Source: Piezodorus guildinii (Eukaryota > Arthropoda > Insecta > Hemiptera > Pentatomidae). Taken from it: a stretch of 64,000 nucleotides of DNA. A program made the position numbers and the translations under genes. The notes below the pieces were generated by a model that worked only from the letters and a program-made list of their open reading frames with translations, was not told the origin of the DNA and made no database searches. Of this stretch, positions 35,309 to 46,769 are shown in pieces (the first letter of the stretch is position 1; the number at the start of each line of letters is the position of its first letter). The stretch is taken from assembly GCA_023052935.1 (NCBI GenBank), contig CM041294.1, positions 155,435,399 to 155,499,398 of the forward strand, in the 5' to 3' direction.

Positions 35309-36221
35309 CTTTTCAGTAAGTTTTGATGATGAGCTGCAATTTTCCAAACGACGAGAAAAAAGCACATAATCCACAACATTTTGTCATCTTGCAACATCAG
35401 AATCTTAATATAAAAGTTTTTGTTATATTTTTGACTTGAGTATATATAGAAGGTTATTACAGTGATTCCTACGAAGCAGACGGCAATGAGTACCGTAAGC
35501 GGCCATGCAAAAGTGTCTTGGAGGGCTTCACAGGCATCGCAGAGCTTGCTGTGGATATCGGAGAGTTTGGAGGCCCTCTCGCTTCGGTTGGCGTTATGGT
35601 TTTCATCTTGAGTTCGTTTAAGGAATTACAAGCTCCTTTCAACCTAATGTCTATGAGGGACGCTAAAGCTGAAAACTGCGACATTGTCAGCCATATATTT
35701 ATTACAAGAATTAAAGAACACACTGTAAACGCGGTATTTGGCGAATTATAAGTTAGCCAGAAACCGAGAACAAAGTGTGAAGAAGATACCAAATAGTCCA
35801 ATGTACCGTGATCCTTCGTGAACCGGATGTTTAGAAACCCATTTACTTCCATTAGAATATCAATAATCTGGTGCACAGCGTTGACTCTCCAAGTCGAGGT
35901 GCTTGTTGTTAAGATATACAAGATAGACTGGCTAAATATGAAAGATGCATGCAAAAATATATCAGCTTTTTCAAGAAAAGTATTCCCCATCGGCTTAACG
36001 ATAAAATAATAATAAGCTATTGCAACCGCGAAAGTTACGACAAAAATGCTGGCTATTACAGACATTATAGTCAAGAAGTTCGATCTGACAAAACGACCTC
36101 TCTGCAAGAAGAAGGGAAAGATGCCAAAGACTGCAGAGAGATAATATATAAGACTAAAGTATTTGTGGGTCGAAATTATGTCATCTTGAAAATTTTCAGA
36201 TTCCTTGGGACTGATCGCCAT
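35309..36221 (-). pseudogene. GrB exon 1, two frameshifts
   Basis: It starts MAISPKESENFQDDIIST and is open to 35469 only; beyond that the Gr reading is recovered in other frames up to the donor GTACTC. Confidence 0.82.
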
Positions 36222-36265
36222 TTTTATGAAAAGAAACCTCCGGATACAGTCCTTTCTGTCCAGAA

Positions 36266-36270
36266 ACTGA
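36266..36270 (-). promoter_or_regulatory. Candidate initiator TCAGT of GrB
   Basis: 45 nt upstream of the GrB ATG, in the same ATATTCAGTTTC block as GrA. Confidence 0.35.
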
Positions 36271-36704
36271 ATATTTTTCTAATCGATTATTCAATAGTGA
36301 TGGCCAATACAATTCGCATTACAATAAATGCCTTATCAGATCTTATGTCAATCATTTTCTGGTGCCCGCCGAAAGCAACTTTTTCGATTGGAATAATATA
36401 AAAGGTATTAAATGATTCAATTCATGCCATAAAAGTAAAACTCCCATATTTTAGGACTTGAGACAATTTATTTGAGTAGGTAAAGTCTAAGAATTGGCAT
36501 TGTAGCATGCCATGTTCAAAAATGTCATAAGGAAATTATCACTTTCTTGAGTGCTCTTTTAATTAATATTCTTTAAAAATACCTAAACAAATAAAAAAAA
36601 TTAGATCCAAAGAATGGTAAAAAAAAGTTTTCCATTTGTCGCAAACCCGTTGTGCCATGTCTCATGGATGTCGTTTTATAATATTCTTCTTAACCTCAGT
36701 TCAG

Positions 36705-36848
36705 AAAGAAAGAGATGTAAGAAGAAACTACGATTGTAAGAGGACGTCGAGGCTGATCCCAAGTCTCTAGGGATGAGTTGGTGGAGGAGAGCAGCGAAAG
36801 GCAGATCCGAGTGGAGGGGATGGTTCCATAGGCTACAGCGCCACAGAA
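36705..36848 (+). mobile_element. LINE 3'-end fragment (copy B of 22979-23144)
   Basis: Left duplication AACCTCAGTTCAG at 36692-36704. On the right only AACCTC survives before the A/B homology ends. Confidence 0.65.
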
Positions 36849-36869
36849 GAACCTCTCCATTTTAACAAG

Positions 36870-37400
36870 CGTCTTACATGAATCCATTTACAATGCAAGA
36901 AACTGCGAATAAATACCTATTGATATAACACTTGACAAACGATTCAAACTTCCAACAGCTCTTTCATGTTACAACCATTAGGCGTATTTAGACCTATGGG
37001 ATTGAACTTTGGGACTCCTCTAAATGATCGAATTACTTCTGCATCCGATCCATGCAGTCTAAAATTTTTGAAAAATCCGAAATTCCCCTTATTACTTCAC
37101 TAATAAAATCACCCATATGTTCCTAAACATACCAATGTTTGCAAACTTGGGCCGAAATAAATATACCTCTTTTAATTGTAATATTCTACCCACACAAACC
37201 GACTTGTTCGCAATCTGTACTTTAAATACATTCCCGAAAAATATGTAGATGGTCTGAAAATCTGTTAAGTTTAATAAGACTGAAGTTCTACCATGGGTAG
37301 TTTCTTCATAGGTATCATAATACTATTTTACATATTAACTTGTGTAATTATTGTAATAGAGTAGTAACTTTAAATCAATAAATTAAATAAAAATCTATCC
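36870..37400 (+). pseudogene. Jockey-clade LINE C-terminal fragment
   Basis: With frame changes the plus strand reads the jockey post-RT region (AYLDLWD*TLGLL; TNKITHMF; NIPMFANLGRNKYT), equivalent to TYG-ELWG, TNKxIHxDLNIP and related blocks elsewhere in the window. Confidence 0.65.
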
Positions 37401-37695
37401 TTCTTTCTAATCTTCTATCGTTACTTTCTATTCCCTTTAGATTATTTTATACCTTATGTGGTCAGCCAATTGAAGCGAGATTTTCTTCCTCTGTTCTGTA
37501 CTAATGTGATTGTGTGCTTTTCAGACCTATTGCCTAGTTGATCTCAACGTCAATAACATCTGAAAACAGCTGCTTTTGGTTTCAAGGTTCATGGAACTAA
37601 GCAAAAGTAAACTGTCTTGGAACCTATCATTAATACAATATGGGAGTTGGATTAAAAAACAACAACTTGATCACCTACCATAAAACTTTATTTAA

Positions 37696-37836
37696 TTAAA
37701 ACAATAAGTACCATTTCATTGATAATGTTACTTCTATGTTTAGGAGGCAGGGATATTTGATGAGAGTCTTAACTTGCCTGCGCTTGTGACCAAACTGAAT
37801 TAGCATCACCAGGTAGGTTGTAGTCGCCGTCAGTAT
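37696..37836 (-). CDS. GrC exon 4 with TYLVMLIQF and an extended tail
   Basis: 46 codons plus TAA after acceptor TTTCTAG. The last 27 or so residues result from a 1-nt loss relative to GrE. Confidence 0.75.
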   Translation of the reverse strand: MLTATTTYLVMLIQFGHKRRQVKTLIKYPCLLNIEVTLSMKWYLLF

Positions 37837-40800
37837 CTAGAAACAACCATATTTCAATACCAAAATTTTGATAGATATTGCGTAATATAAAACAAGAAGG
37901 GGAAGTGTTTTACTCGGAATAATACTTGGGCATTTGAGAATTTTAATGCATCACGAACGCTATTCCACTTAAGCACGCACAACTGCCGGGCAGAAGAGCC
38001 ACCTGCGGAGTAGCGGCCAATATAACAGACTTTTATGCCCAAGTTCGAACCTGGCAGGTGGCCCTAGGATTTTTTAATGGGAGTAGAAACTCGTAGAATG
38101 GTGATCCCAAGTCTGTGCGATGTCAGGTACTCGTTAAAGACCCCTATTCTATTTTAACCTGGATATTAAGATCCTTCATTCATCATAAGATTGCCCATAT
38201 AGATTGCAAGGATTGGATGCGAGAGGAATTTGATGTCTTGGTGGATCCCCATAGTTCAATGCCATATGTCCAAATAGGCCTGAGTTTGGTAATATAAATT
38301 GATTTTTTGTAGTGGTGGGAAATTTTGAACATTTGTCAAGTTGTAATAAACGATATCTGCGAGCTGTTTCTTGTCTTTTCAGTCTAGTGTGAGGATTCCA
38401 AGTAAGTTGTTTATCAAGATGCAGCCCAAGGTACCGGATCTGTTCAACTGAGGTGAGTGGAATATTGCCAAAGGATATAGTGGGACAGGCAGACATAGGT
38501 ATGCGGCGAAGGGTGAAAGTAATTTGGTGGGATTTAGTAGGATTTATTTTGATCTTCCCGAATATGAAAGATATGTACGTATTATTAAATAGCCATGTTC
38601 CATCTCGGATAATTTGTTTATTTTAGAACTAGACTAACTGCTGGTTTTAGGAAAAAAAAACATGAAGATTTTGCATTTAACGCCTTACCGAATGGATCAA
38701 AGTGAAGTCCAAATCGAAAAGGCCACATGCAGTAAGCACTATTTCTCTCTTCATGGAGAGGTGCAGCAATAACTTCTCCTGGAAGACAAGATAGTAAAGA
38801 TAATTTCATTAAAAAATAATTATACCAGTTTGAATTAGTTGAAAATTATAGACATTTACTTACGTTCTGCATAAGCTCGGCGCTTTTATCGTTAATCATC
38901 AGCAGATAAAGGAGATGATTGAACTCTTTCGTCTAAAACAAATGTTTTATGTAGAATTAATTATAAAAATGTAAGAAAGTCTTACTCCAGATTTATTATA
39001 TTTTGTACCGAAAAATCTATCTGCATAACAATATTAAGGAAACCGGAGATCAAGAATACGAAAACAGCTCTTGTTTTAAACAGTGTTTTTGCCTTTAATT
39101 TTTTATGCTACAGAGAGTTGGACGGTCCTCGATAAGTACTGTTACAGCAACAGCAATGAGATACCTCAGGAGAGTTTTTGGGAAAACACGAAGAGACCGG
39201 TGGAGGAAAGAGAGGATAAGAGAGGAGCTAAATGTAACAGCTCTAAAACAAGTCATAAAGGAGGGAGCACCAACTGTAGTGGGTTGGTCATGTGCACGGG
39301 ATAGGCGATGACCGAAAGGCAAAATAGTTCTTAAAAGCAAAACCGGAGGGATAGCAACCTTGTGGCAGGTTGAGGCTGATGTAATGTGATTACTGTAGGC
39401 GATTAGGGCGAGCCAGAGGCAGCACCATTCTGGATATGAGAAGGAGTGCCAGTGGCAGGTTTATCGGCCGTAGCTTGTGGCACTTAGGAGGTGACAAAAG
39501 AAGAAGTAATCGAAAGAATTAATCGATTGTATGCAAGTTAAAGACGATTGAATGAAAACTCACCACCTTAAAATAAGAGCTACATAGTCTAGGCTCATGT
39601 GTATGGTTGTGTTTACCTAAATAATTATGTAATATGAAATGAAAATAAATTTTATTCATGAAAGGGTAGTCTCCCTAAGAATAACAAAAATGTACAAATG
39701 CTATTTGTCTGTTATTGTATGGCTCAGATATAGCTATCTAACAGACAGATTTTGAAACAATGAACATTTATCATCTATTCCTTAAGATATAACTTATGTT
39801 GGGATGATTGATACTCAAGGCGATGGAAAGATCATTGATGTTTAAAAGTGGTTAAATATAAAGCTTTGTGGATGGATATAGGCAAGGAATTCCAAAATAG
39901 GGTAGCAGGAATGAGAAAGGATTTTTTGAAGGAGGCAGATCTGTTGGAAGTTATATCCAAGTTTGTGGGTTAGGAACTAGTGTTTAATGAATGGATAGAG
40001 AAACAAGTCGTAAACATATCATGAATATAAGGATTTTTTTTTGTTTTGAAAAATCAAGGAATAGAGCGAATTCAACTTGTGGTATACCTACTAGAAACAT
40101 GGCAACCTCTGGGAATTCCACATGAGCATCTTATGAAACAATTCTATGTACTATGGATTGATAAAATTAATTATATAAATAGGAGTAGAAAAAAATTAAA
40201 GGATCTTTTATAGATGATTTAGTGACAGAATTAGATGATCTCAAGCTAAAGCTACATGTGCTATGGTAAGTATGATAGAGTATAGATCCCTCCTAACACT
40301 TGAAACCTCAAAAAGTTGCTTAATTTTAGAATTGTGAACCTAACATATTGTGGTGTTACTAGCCCAAAGAGTTAGAGACACTTTTTTTATTTATCGAAAC
40401 AAAAGTTCACCAAAGGAATCGCATATATTGAAATGGAGGTGGGCAGGTCCTGTGGCTAGGCTGGATCCCAGAAGATGGTCTAGAATTTCATCCAACTAAA
40501 ACAACGAAAGATATGGCGAGGAAGACCACTGACGAGGTGGAGGGACGAACTAGTGCAAGTTGTGGGGGATTGTTGGGCTACAGTGGCCAGAAATAAGCAA
40601 ATGTGGAATAACGTGACAAAAAGCTTTCATTAAATTCATGGTTATAAATTCTAGTTTGAACAAGACAAGAAATGTTTTATTATATGGATTTTTAAGTTCA
40701 AAAATGTAAATATTTTAAATAGCAGCATGAACTTAGCATTAATAGAAGAAAGATTACGAGGATTGACAAAGTGTTGTTTTATGAACAAAATACCTCTATT

Positions 40801-42118
40801 TCTACGAACCATAAGTGCCATATTCTCTTTAATTTTCCAGGAGGGTTATCAGGAATACACAGGGATGACAGACTAAAAACAAGCGTGTTTTTTTAGAATA
40901 AGAAAGGAGTATATCTCTTTCCAGCCAAGAGAATCAACTTCATGGATTCTTTTATAGTAGTAGCTTTTTGGGAGAAAACTGAGGTTTTTATGTAAAAAAT
41001 ACTGTGTTTTAATAGAAACAAAATAACAGGAAAAAACTTCCTTTTATTGAAAAGTTAGAAAAAGGTGTGCGACGCCAGAAAAAACTACAGCTAAAATATT
41101 TCAAAATCTAGTCGCCATATTAATTAATGAACTTTGTTATGAGATAAAATTTATGAAAATAAATCATTATTAAAGAAAAGAAGAATACCTTTTCAGTAAG
41201 TTCGGACGACGCGGCTGAAATTCTCCAAACTATAGATAGAGCGTACATGAACAACAATATTTTATCCGTCGGAGGCAATTTCTTCGGATCCCTTGACAAG
41301 ATGTACCTGATGTCGACCAATCGGAGATTTAGATGATTGTAGAGGTAGAAAGCGATGACGGTTAATCCCAGGAAGCTGACGATTATGATGGCAGTGATGA
41401 GGAGGCTGAAGGATTGGAGGAATTGGCTCGCATCGCACAGCTTGTCGTGTATCTCGGAGAGTGCTGTCACCTTCTGCTGATAGTAAGAGGGTTCGATACT
41501 TTTTCTCAGTTCTTTTAGCGAGTTACAGGCTTCGCATAAGCGATTGGAGATGAGAGAAGCCAAAACGGAGAACTGGGACGTGGCCAAAAAGATATTAGTG
41601 GTAACGATAGCGTTAAAGAATACTGCCATGAAACCCTTACCTACGTACACTTGCCACAAAACTATTAGAATGTTAAAAAAGAAACAAAGGAAGTCCTGGA
41701 AATCGTACTCTTTTCTCAATTTGAAATTCCAACGAGCATCTACGTCTTGAAGGATTTTTATGATACGACGGACTGCGCGAACTCGCCATATCGAAGTAGC
41801 TGCCGAAATGATGTAGAGTATGGAGAGAGTAGACCCGAGACTCCCGTTCAAAATGATTTCCATATTCGAGGTAATCTTGTTATCCATTGGGTAATAAGAA
41901 TAATATATATAATTAATGAAAACTAAATAAAACCCGATGTAAATTGTGACTAATATCGAGAGAATTGTGACAAAGTATGAAGTGATGTGTTGGCCGGTTC
42001 GCAACAAGAAAGGGAAAACCCCGATTGCTGTAGAAAAGTAAAATATATTGCGAAAATATTTGTGTTTGCAAAGGACGGATGCGGTGCTTTTCTCAGAGAA
42101 AATTTTATTTGTAACCAT
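37696..42118 (-). CDS. GrC: gustatory receptor, four exons (409 aa, shifted C-terminus)
   Basis: Second Gr subfamily. Exons (minus): 42118-41189 (310 codons, TM1-TM6, starting MVTNKIFSEKSTASVLCKHK), 38932-38864, 38778-38689, 37836-37696, all phase 0 with GT/AG ends. Exon 4 reads ILTATTTYLVMLIQFGH and then diverges. GrE has a stop seven codons after QF; in GrC one base is missing (CACAAG for CAGCAAG), so the frame runs about 27 extra codons to TAA 37696-37698. That tail lies after TM7, so the channel core is intact and function is plausible. An AATAAA follows at once on the minus strand (37692-37687). Intron 1 (about 2.25 kb) holds RTE and LINE fragments. Confidence 0.82.
37975..38170 (+). mobile_element. 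tRNA-derived SINE in GrC intron 3
   Basis: Head GTAGCGGCCAATATAACAG and B-box-like AAGTTCGAACCTGGC; body GATGTCAGGTACTCGTTAAA shared with the SINE at 17896. The 3' end is replaced by the jockey fragment. Confidence 0.7.
38175..38560 (-). pseudogene. Jockey-clade LINE C-terminal fragment in GrC intron 3
   Basis: The minus strand reads TISFGNIPLTSVEQIRYLGL, HLDKQLTWNPHTRLKRQ, then decays (LFGHMALNYGDPP). The RT core is missing. Confidence 0.75.
38689..38778 (-). CDS. GrC exon 3
   Basis: 30 codons, EKLLLHLSMKREIVLTACGL through TLIHS; acceptor TTCCAG, donor GTAAGG. Confidence 0.84.
38864..38932 (-). CDS. GrC exon 2
   Basis: 23 codons, TKEFNHLLYLLMINDKSAEL...; acceptor TTTTAG, donor GTAAGT. Confidence 0.84.
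39010..39500 (+). pseudogene. RTE-type LINE C-terminal fragment in GrC intron 1
   Basis: Frames read FYATESWTVLDK and then AMRYLRRVFGKTRRDRWRK, RIREELNVTALKQVI, the usual region after RTE reverse transcriptases; it is frameshifted and lacks the RT. Confidence 0.75.
39634..40100 (-). pseudogene. CR1-like LINE 3' end in GrC intron 1
   Basis: The minus strand shows SNRSASFKKSFLIPATLFWN and the element's UTR. The 3' end is marked by AAATGAAATGAAAAT-like tail on the plus strand (39634-39650). Confidence 0.6.
40420..40640 (+). pseudogene. RTE-type LINE C-terminal fragment, second piece
   Basis: The plus strand reads LKWRWAGPVARLDPRRWSR and, after a shift, RGRPRTRWRDELVQVVGD; this is the end of an RTE-type ORF. 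Confidence 0.7.
41189..42118 (-). CDS. GrC exon 1 (310 codons, TM1-TM6)
   Basis: Open from ATG to the donor (GAAAAG, GTATTC). Ends WRISAASSELTEK. It aligns without gaps to GrE exon 1. Confidence 0.87.
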
Positions 42119-42139
42119 CTTCTAGGTATGTTGATTAAT

Positions 42140-42144
42140 ACTGA
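42140..42144 (-). promoter_or_regulatory. Candidate initiator TCAGT of GrC
   Basis: 22 nt upstream of the ATG, in GAAACATTTCAGTA, conserved at the same distance in GrE (58536-58540). Confidence 0.35.
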
Positions 42145-42410
42145 AATGTTTCGCAGTTACCTAGGTAGAGTCTAGACTCTTCATGAGATCGATAGCCATT
42201 AGCAATGAACAATGGAATATCTAAAAAAAAAAAAAAAAGAAAAACCTTAATAGCATTTCACTTTCTATCTTAAAAAATCTGGTGCGGGCAACACACGACT
42301 TTCACTTACCTCCATTTTTTGAAATCAATGAAAGAATTTTCAATTACAGTTAGAGATAAAAATACGTGAAACTATTAAAGAATTAATTAAATTGATTTTC
42401 AATAAAAACA

Positions 42411-45400
42411 TTATTACTTATTTTACTTTTACTTTATAGGCGTTCCATCAAGGGTTGCCTCCACCAGTCAGTGCAGAGTTCCAAGCGCTTCGGTCCAACC
42501 AATCATCTTCTTGCAGGTCTCGGCCAGCCATTTCTTCTTGGACTCCTTCAATCCACCTGCCTCTCCTCTCTGGCGGAACCCAATCCAGGATTCTATTGGG
42601 CCAACATTCCTCATTCTTTCTTTTAACATGTCCATACCATCTTAGGCGGCGTGCCCCGATCCTTTCATTCACCGATGCACCCACCTCCATCCTCTGGCGA
42701 AGAACTTCGTTCCTAACTTTGTCCAGCCTGGTGACCCGTATACACCTTCTCCAGAAATCCATCTCCACCGCTTGCACCCTCGAATACAAACGGGAGTTTA
42801 TTGTCCATATTTCTGAAGCGTATGTCAGGATAGACTCAACTATGGCTGAGAAAATTCGGCATTTGTTCTCGGAAGATATCTCCGAATTCCAAAGGATACT
42901 GGATGTAACATTCGGGTAGCCTTACGGGCCTGTTCCGCCTTCTTTCTCACGTCATGCTCAGACGATCCGGCGGCATCCAAATAAGATCCAAGATATTTAA
43001 AAACGTCCACCTTTTTACAAGTTTCGCTTTCTACCCGAAGCGCACCAGTGTTATTATCGCCAATGGCCATGTACTCGTTCTTCTCGAAGTTAATTGTTAA
43101 GCCCGCCTCTTCATAGCAGGACTTCAGTGAGAATATTATCATTTCGAGATAGACTTTCCGCCTCGCAAAAACGACCTGGTCATCCGCAAAAAACAAAGAT
43201 ATCAGCTGCTCGTCGTCAATGAACGGCCCAACATCCCCACATTGCTCGTACCATGGCTTCACCGATTCATGCAGGTATATCTTAAAAAGTGTAGGTGACA
43301 TACTACACCCCTGCTTTAATCCCTTGGTACCATGAAAAGGGTTAGAGAGATGGTTCCCACATCTTATCTGATATACATCATTGCTGTACAAGTTCCTCAC
43401 AGCCTTTATCAATGACCCACTTATACCAGCCACTCTAAGTGCCAACCACAGTCTCTCCCTGGGTACATTATCATACGCCTGTTCCAGGTCGATAAACGCC
43501 ATATGGAGTTGCTGCTTTCTTTCTTGGGACTTCCCAATAAGCTGGCGAAAAACAAATAAGTTGTCCGTACATGACCGGCCTGCTGTAAAACCTGCTTGCT
43601 CCCGAGGGGTAAAATATGCCTCCTCTAACTTATCTCGGAGCATTCTACCCATAATCCTGGTGACGGAGCTTTGCACGCATATTCCTCGGTAGTTCCTGCA
43701 CACTTTTCTGTCTCCCCTCTTGTATATTGACGAAATAAAAACAGCTCTCAGATCTTCCGGAATATCATCTCCCTTGAGAACAAGATTAATCACATCCGTC
43801 AAAAGAGTGACCAATTTCGCACTTCCCGATTTCAGGAGTTCCATAGCGATTCCGCCTGGTCCCGGAGATGTTCTAGTCTTTGCTTTTGATAGGACCCGTT
43901 GAACATCGTCCTCCTTCACCTGGACCGGTATGTTATCTGCTTCGGACTCGGTGTCATTTTCCCTATTTGTAAACTGTGGCCTATCTTCAGTTAGGAGAGT
44001 TTTGTAGTGGTTTTCCCACTCCTTTTCCTTAATAGGGGAAAGTATATTTCCTTTCCTTGATGCCCGCAACTTTTTCAGTACGCTCCAGGACTCCCGGATT
44101 CGATTGAACCCTAACGTACTGTTGATCCGTTGGCAACACCTTTCCCATGAAGCGTTCTTGGCTTTTGTTACCATTTCTTTTACCTTCCGGTTCAGGGTTC
44201 TATATGCCACCCAGTCCTCTCTCATGGTGGAGGAAAGATATTTTCCATATGCTGTCTTCTTTTCTCTTACCAGCTGGGCTACTTCTTGTGACCACCAATC
44301 CGGCAGACGTCGCTCATCCTCCTCTCCAAGAGCCTCCCTCGCCGCCAAATGAACACATTCCTTCAAATGCCCATACTTCTCTTTCGCTGTTGACCCATAA
44401 GATACATCTATCTTTTCATCCAATCTCCATTGGTACAGAGTTCTAACACTTGTGTCACCCAGAAGCTGTAAGTTGTACTTTGGAGTGTCCAGAGCACATG
44501 TATTATGTTTCTCCTGCCTATATTTTGACATTCTCCAAGGGAAGAGAATTTTGGCTCTCAGCATATAATGGTTACTGCCACACTCCCATCCTCTGAAAAC
44601 TCTCACATCTTCCACCTTGAATGAACATCGATTGCCTTGTGATGTAATAATCCAACATCGAGGGCTGGAAACCCGGTTTGTTCCACGTGTTTTGATGGAT
44701 TTGCTTATGTCTAAAAAAGGTGTTTTGAATTTTAAGATCGAATGCCTCACAGATCTCTATGAGTCTCCGACCATTATCCGTCACCATCCTTTCACCAAAA
44801 CGTCCAACCACCCGGCTACCAATTTCCTGTCCCATCCTCGCATTGAAATCACCAGCAAGAATGATCTCTGTGTTAGGCCGCACTTTTTCCAAAACATCTC
44901 TTAGGCTTTCCTCAAAAGAATCTTTTATCACCTGCGGTTCGTGGTTCCCTGGTGCATACACTCCTATAACCACTACACTCCTCCCCCAAGGTTGAGATCC
45001 ACTCTCATCAGCCTCTCGAAATATTCCTCGCAATGTGTTATTCTATTCTTTAGCTTTTTCTTCACCACGACAGAGACACCCGCTTTTGCTCGTTCTTCCT
45101 TTGGCACACCACTCCATAAATGAACATAATCTCCCATCCATCCTGCCCTTTTCCTTTTAACTTGGTTTCTGTAAGTACGATCACATCTAACTGGATCCAG
45201 ATATCTCTCTTTGTACTTCTTGTTTCTTATTGGATAAACTTTGTACATTCCACGTTCCGAAATGGAGGGTCCGTATCCGTTTCCATTTCTTTTTCCATAT
45301 AATCCGTCCAAATCCGAGGCTCTGTTTTGACTGTTTTTAGCAAAGCAAATTTTACACCGTTGAGCAGCTAACCCAAACGACAACCCCCAACCTGGAGGAC

Positions 45401-45778
45401 CGGGGTTTTCTTTCAGGATTTTCCTTTCCTTAGACAGACTGCCATCACCTGGTTAACGAGTTCCATCTACCCGGGTTTTCCTTCGGAGTTGTCCTTCTCC
45501 TAAGGGGAGCACTTATTTAGTGGCGGCGCTCCTCGCCACGTCACCGAAGTCGTCTCAAGGCCTACTGGGGTATTTGGTGGGCATGGCCACGCCACGAACC
45601 ATGCCCCCCCCCGCCTTAGACTCGGCCGCTCATGATCCGGGGCTGGTATTCATCATATTTCCAGCTATCCTGCCGCATGACCCGAAACAGGACATTGCGC
45701 TATTAGCCATTGCGACCCGCCTGGTACCTAGAGCTATAGGTTCCCTTTGGGAGAGCAGGATTTTATTTTTTGTCAGAT
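42411..45778 (-). mobile_element. RTE-clade LINE, nearly full length, nested in X element
   Basis: Minus orientation; GC-richer than its surroundings. 5' UTR about 45778-45384, then endonuclease and RT ORF pieces, 3' end at about 42430 with AAGT-like repeats. It sits inside the X-family element. Confidence 0.8.
42448..45383 (-). pseudogene. RTE ORF: endonuclease plus reverse transcriptase, frameshifted
   Basis: Reading the minus strand: endonuclease pieces (ERGMYKVYPI; then after a frame change VVVIGVYAPGN, ILAGDFNARMG, and SMLDYYITRQ). Another shift near 44600-44750 leads into a long open frame (to 42840) with RT motifs TSPGPGGIAMELLKSG, AFIDLEQAYDNVPRERLW, GLKQGCSMSPTLF and catalytic FFADDQVVFA. 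A last shift near 42840-42900 leads to DFWRRCIRVTRLDKVRNEVL and RLRWYGHVKRKNEECWPNRI, ending at 42448. The catalytic residues are intact, and only three or so shifts separate the pieces, so this is a fairly young copy. Confidence 0.85.
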
Positions 45779-46769
45779 TTTTTGTTTTATTAAAAAATCT
45801 ATTATATTATTATCTAAAATAGTCAGTTCGTTTTGTCTTCTTTTCATCACTCTCTATTAACTTTTAAAAGCTTGAGTATAAGATCATATTTTTTCGAAAA
45901 TCTTTGGCTTTCCAACGATATATCATACATGTATATTACTGCTCATATGTTCAAAAACAAAAAAGCTTGTGTATGAGATAATGTTTTTTTAAAATCTTTA
46001 GCTTTCCAACGGTATATCATACATGTATAAATAATACTGCTGTTATGTTCATAAACGAAATATTGCATTAAAAAACATGTTTTCTGTTTTCTCCTTTAGT
46101 TGGATATCGAATTTATTCAATTTATATATTTACCTGTTTTTCATCAGCGTAAACTAGATAATATAGTTATTTTTATTGAATCTACAAAATTAAAGGTACT
46201 TTAGAGGAAGAAAATTTAAATATCGGCATTTAAGCCCTGTCAAACCATTTTAATCAGAATAAAACCTACATGATATTAAAGCCCATTAAATTTTACATCG
46301 ATATAGCTAGTTTAATAAAATCGTCGAACCGTTTTTGAGAAAATCGAAAAAAGGTGCAAAATGCATGGTATAAAGTGGCCTCTTCTGGTAAGCTCATTTT
46401 GATGAAAAAAGTTTTGTCACGTCTCGGGCGTATAGTTGTCTTAAATATGAAATTTCAGTTTCATAGGACTTACCGTTTCCGCCCGGGAGTTACCAACACA
46501 CACACACACCACAGACCTTTTTGCGGGACTTGGTTATTTGGACTCAGGGGACTCTTCTACGTGTATTTCCGTTGAAAACTGGAATTCGAAAATTTTCACG
46601 ATCGCAATACTCCCCTTACTATGTATAGTAAGTGAAAGTAAAAATAAGGGAAGTCCATTACGTTTATTTATAAGAATTTATATGTTTTTAGTGATATTTA
46701 ACAGATAATTAAATTCCTTGCAAAAAAAAAAAATCGGCGAAGAAGTAAGATATATACTATTCTGAAATT

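Larger units (their letters stand above)
28255..36221 (-). pseudogene. GrB: gustatory receptor pseudogene, four exons
   Basis: Tandem duplicate of GrA. Exons (minus): 36221-35309, 34836-34768, 33749-33660, 28311-28255, with conserved splice sites. Exon 1 has two single-base deletions relative to GrA. One is near 35594 (GGTTGGCG for GGTTGGGCG, in the loop after KTITP) and one near 35332 (GAGCTGC for GAGGCTGC, in KIAASASEL). Each shifts the frame, so the reading breaks at about residue 210. Exons 2-4 are clean (TKEFNDLLYYLMANDKSDG; LTACGLFNLDFSLVHS; STYLVMIIQF). Decay is light, so recent inactivation, an allele or sequencing error are all possible. Intron 3 holds mariner, LINE, RTE and SINE insertions. 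Confidence 0.82.
42279..46639 (+). mobile_element. X-family DNA transposon (about 1 kb), split by an RTE LINE
   Basis: 5' part 42279-42410 (CTGGTGCGGGCAACACACG, then ACTTTCACTTAC), 3' part about 45779-46639 ending GTAAGTGAAAGT, so ACTTTCACTTAC forms inverted ends. AAAAAT lies at both outer edges. The body is non-coding. GrE's 5' flank (58640-58670) is an empty homologous site. Another copy is at 55238. Confidence 0.7.

Noticed and set aside
40830..40900. Jockey C-terminal piece near GGAGGGTTATCAGG on the minus strand
   Set aside because: Only about 50 bp resemble the 50640 fragment; too short to annotate with confidence.
42455..42919. 154-codon plus-strand ORF
   Set aside because: Antisense shadow of the RTE C-terminal coding region.
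45520..45822. 100-codon plus-strand ORF in GC-rich DNA
   Set aside because: It lies in the 5' UTR of the minus-strand RTE element, with no recognisable protein features.
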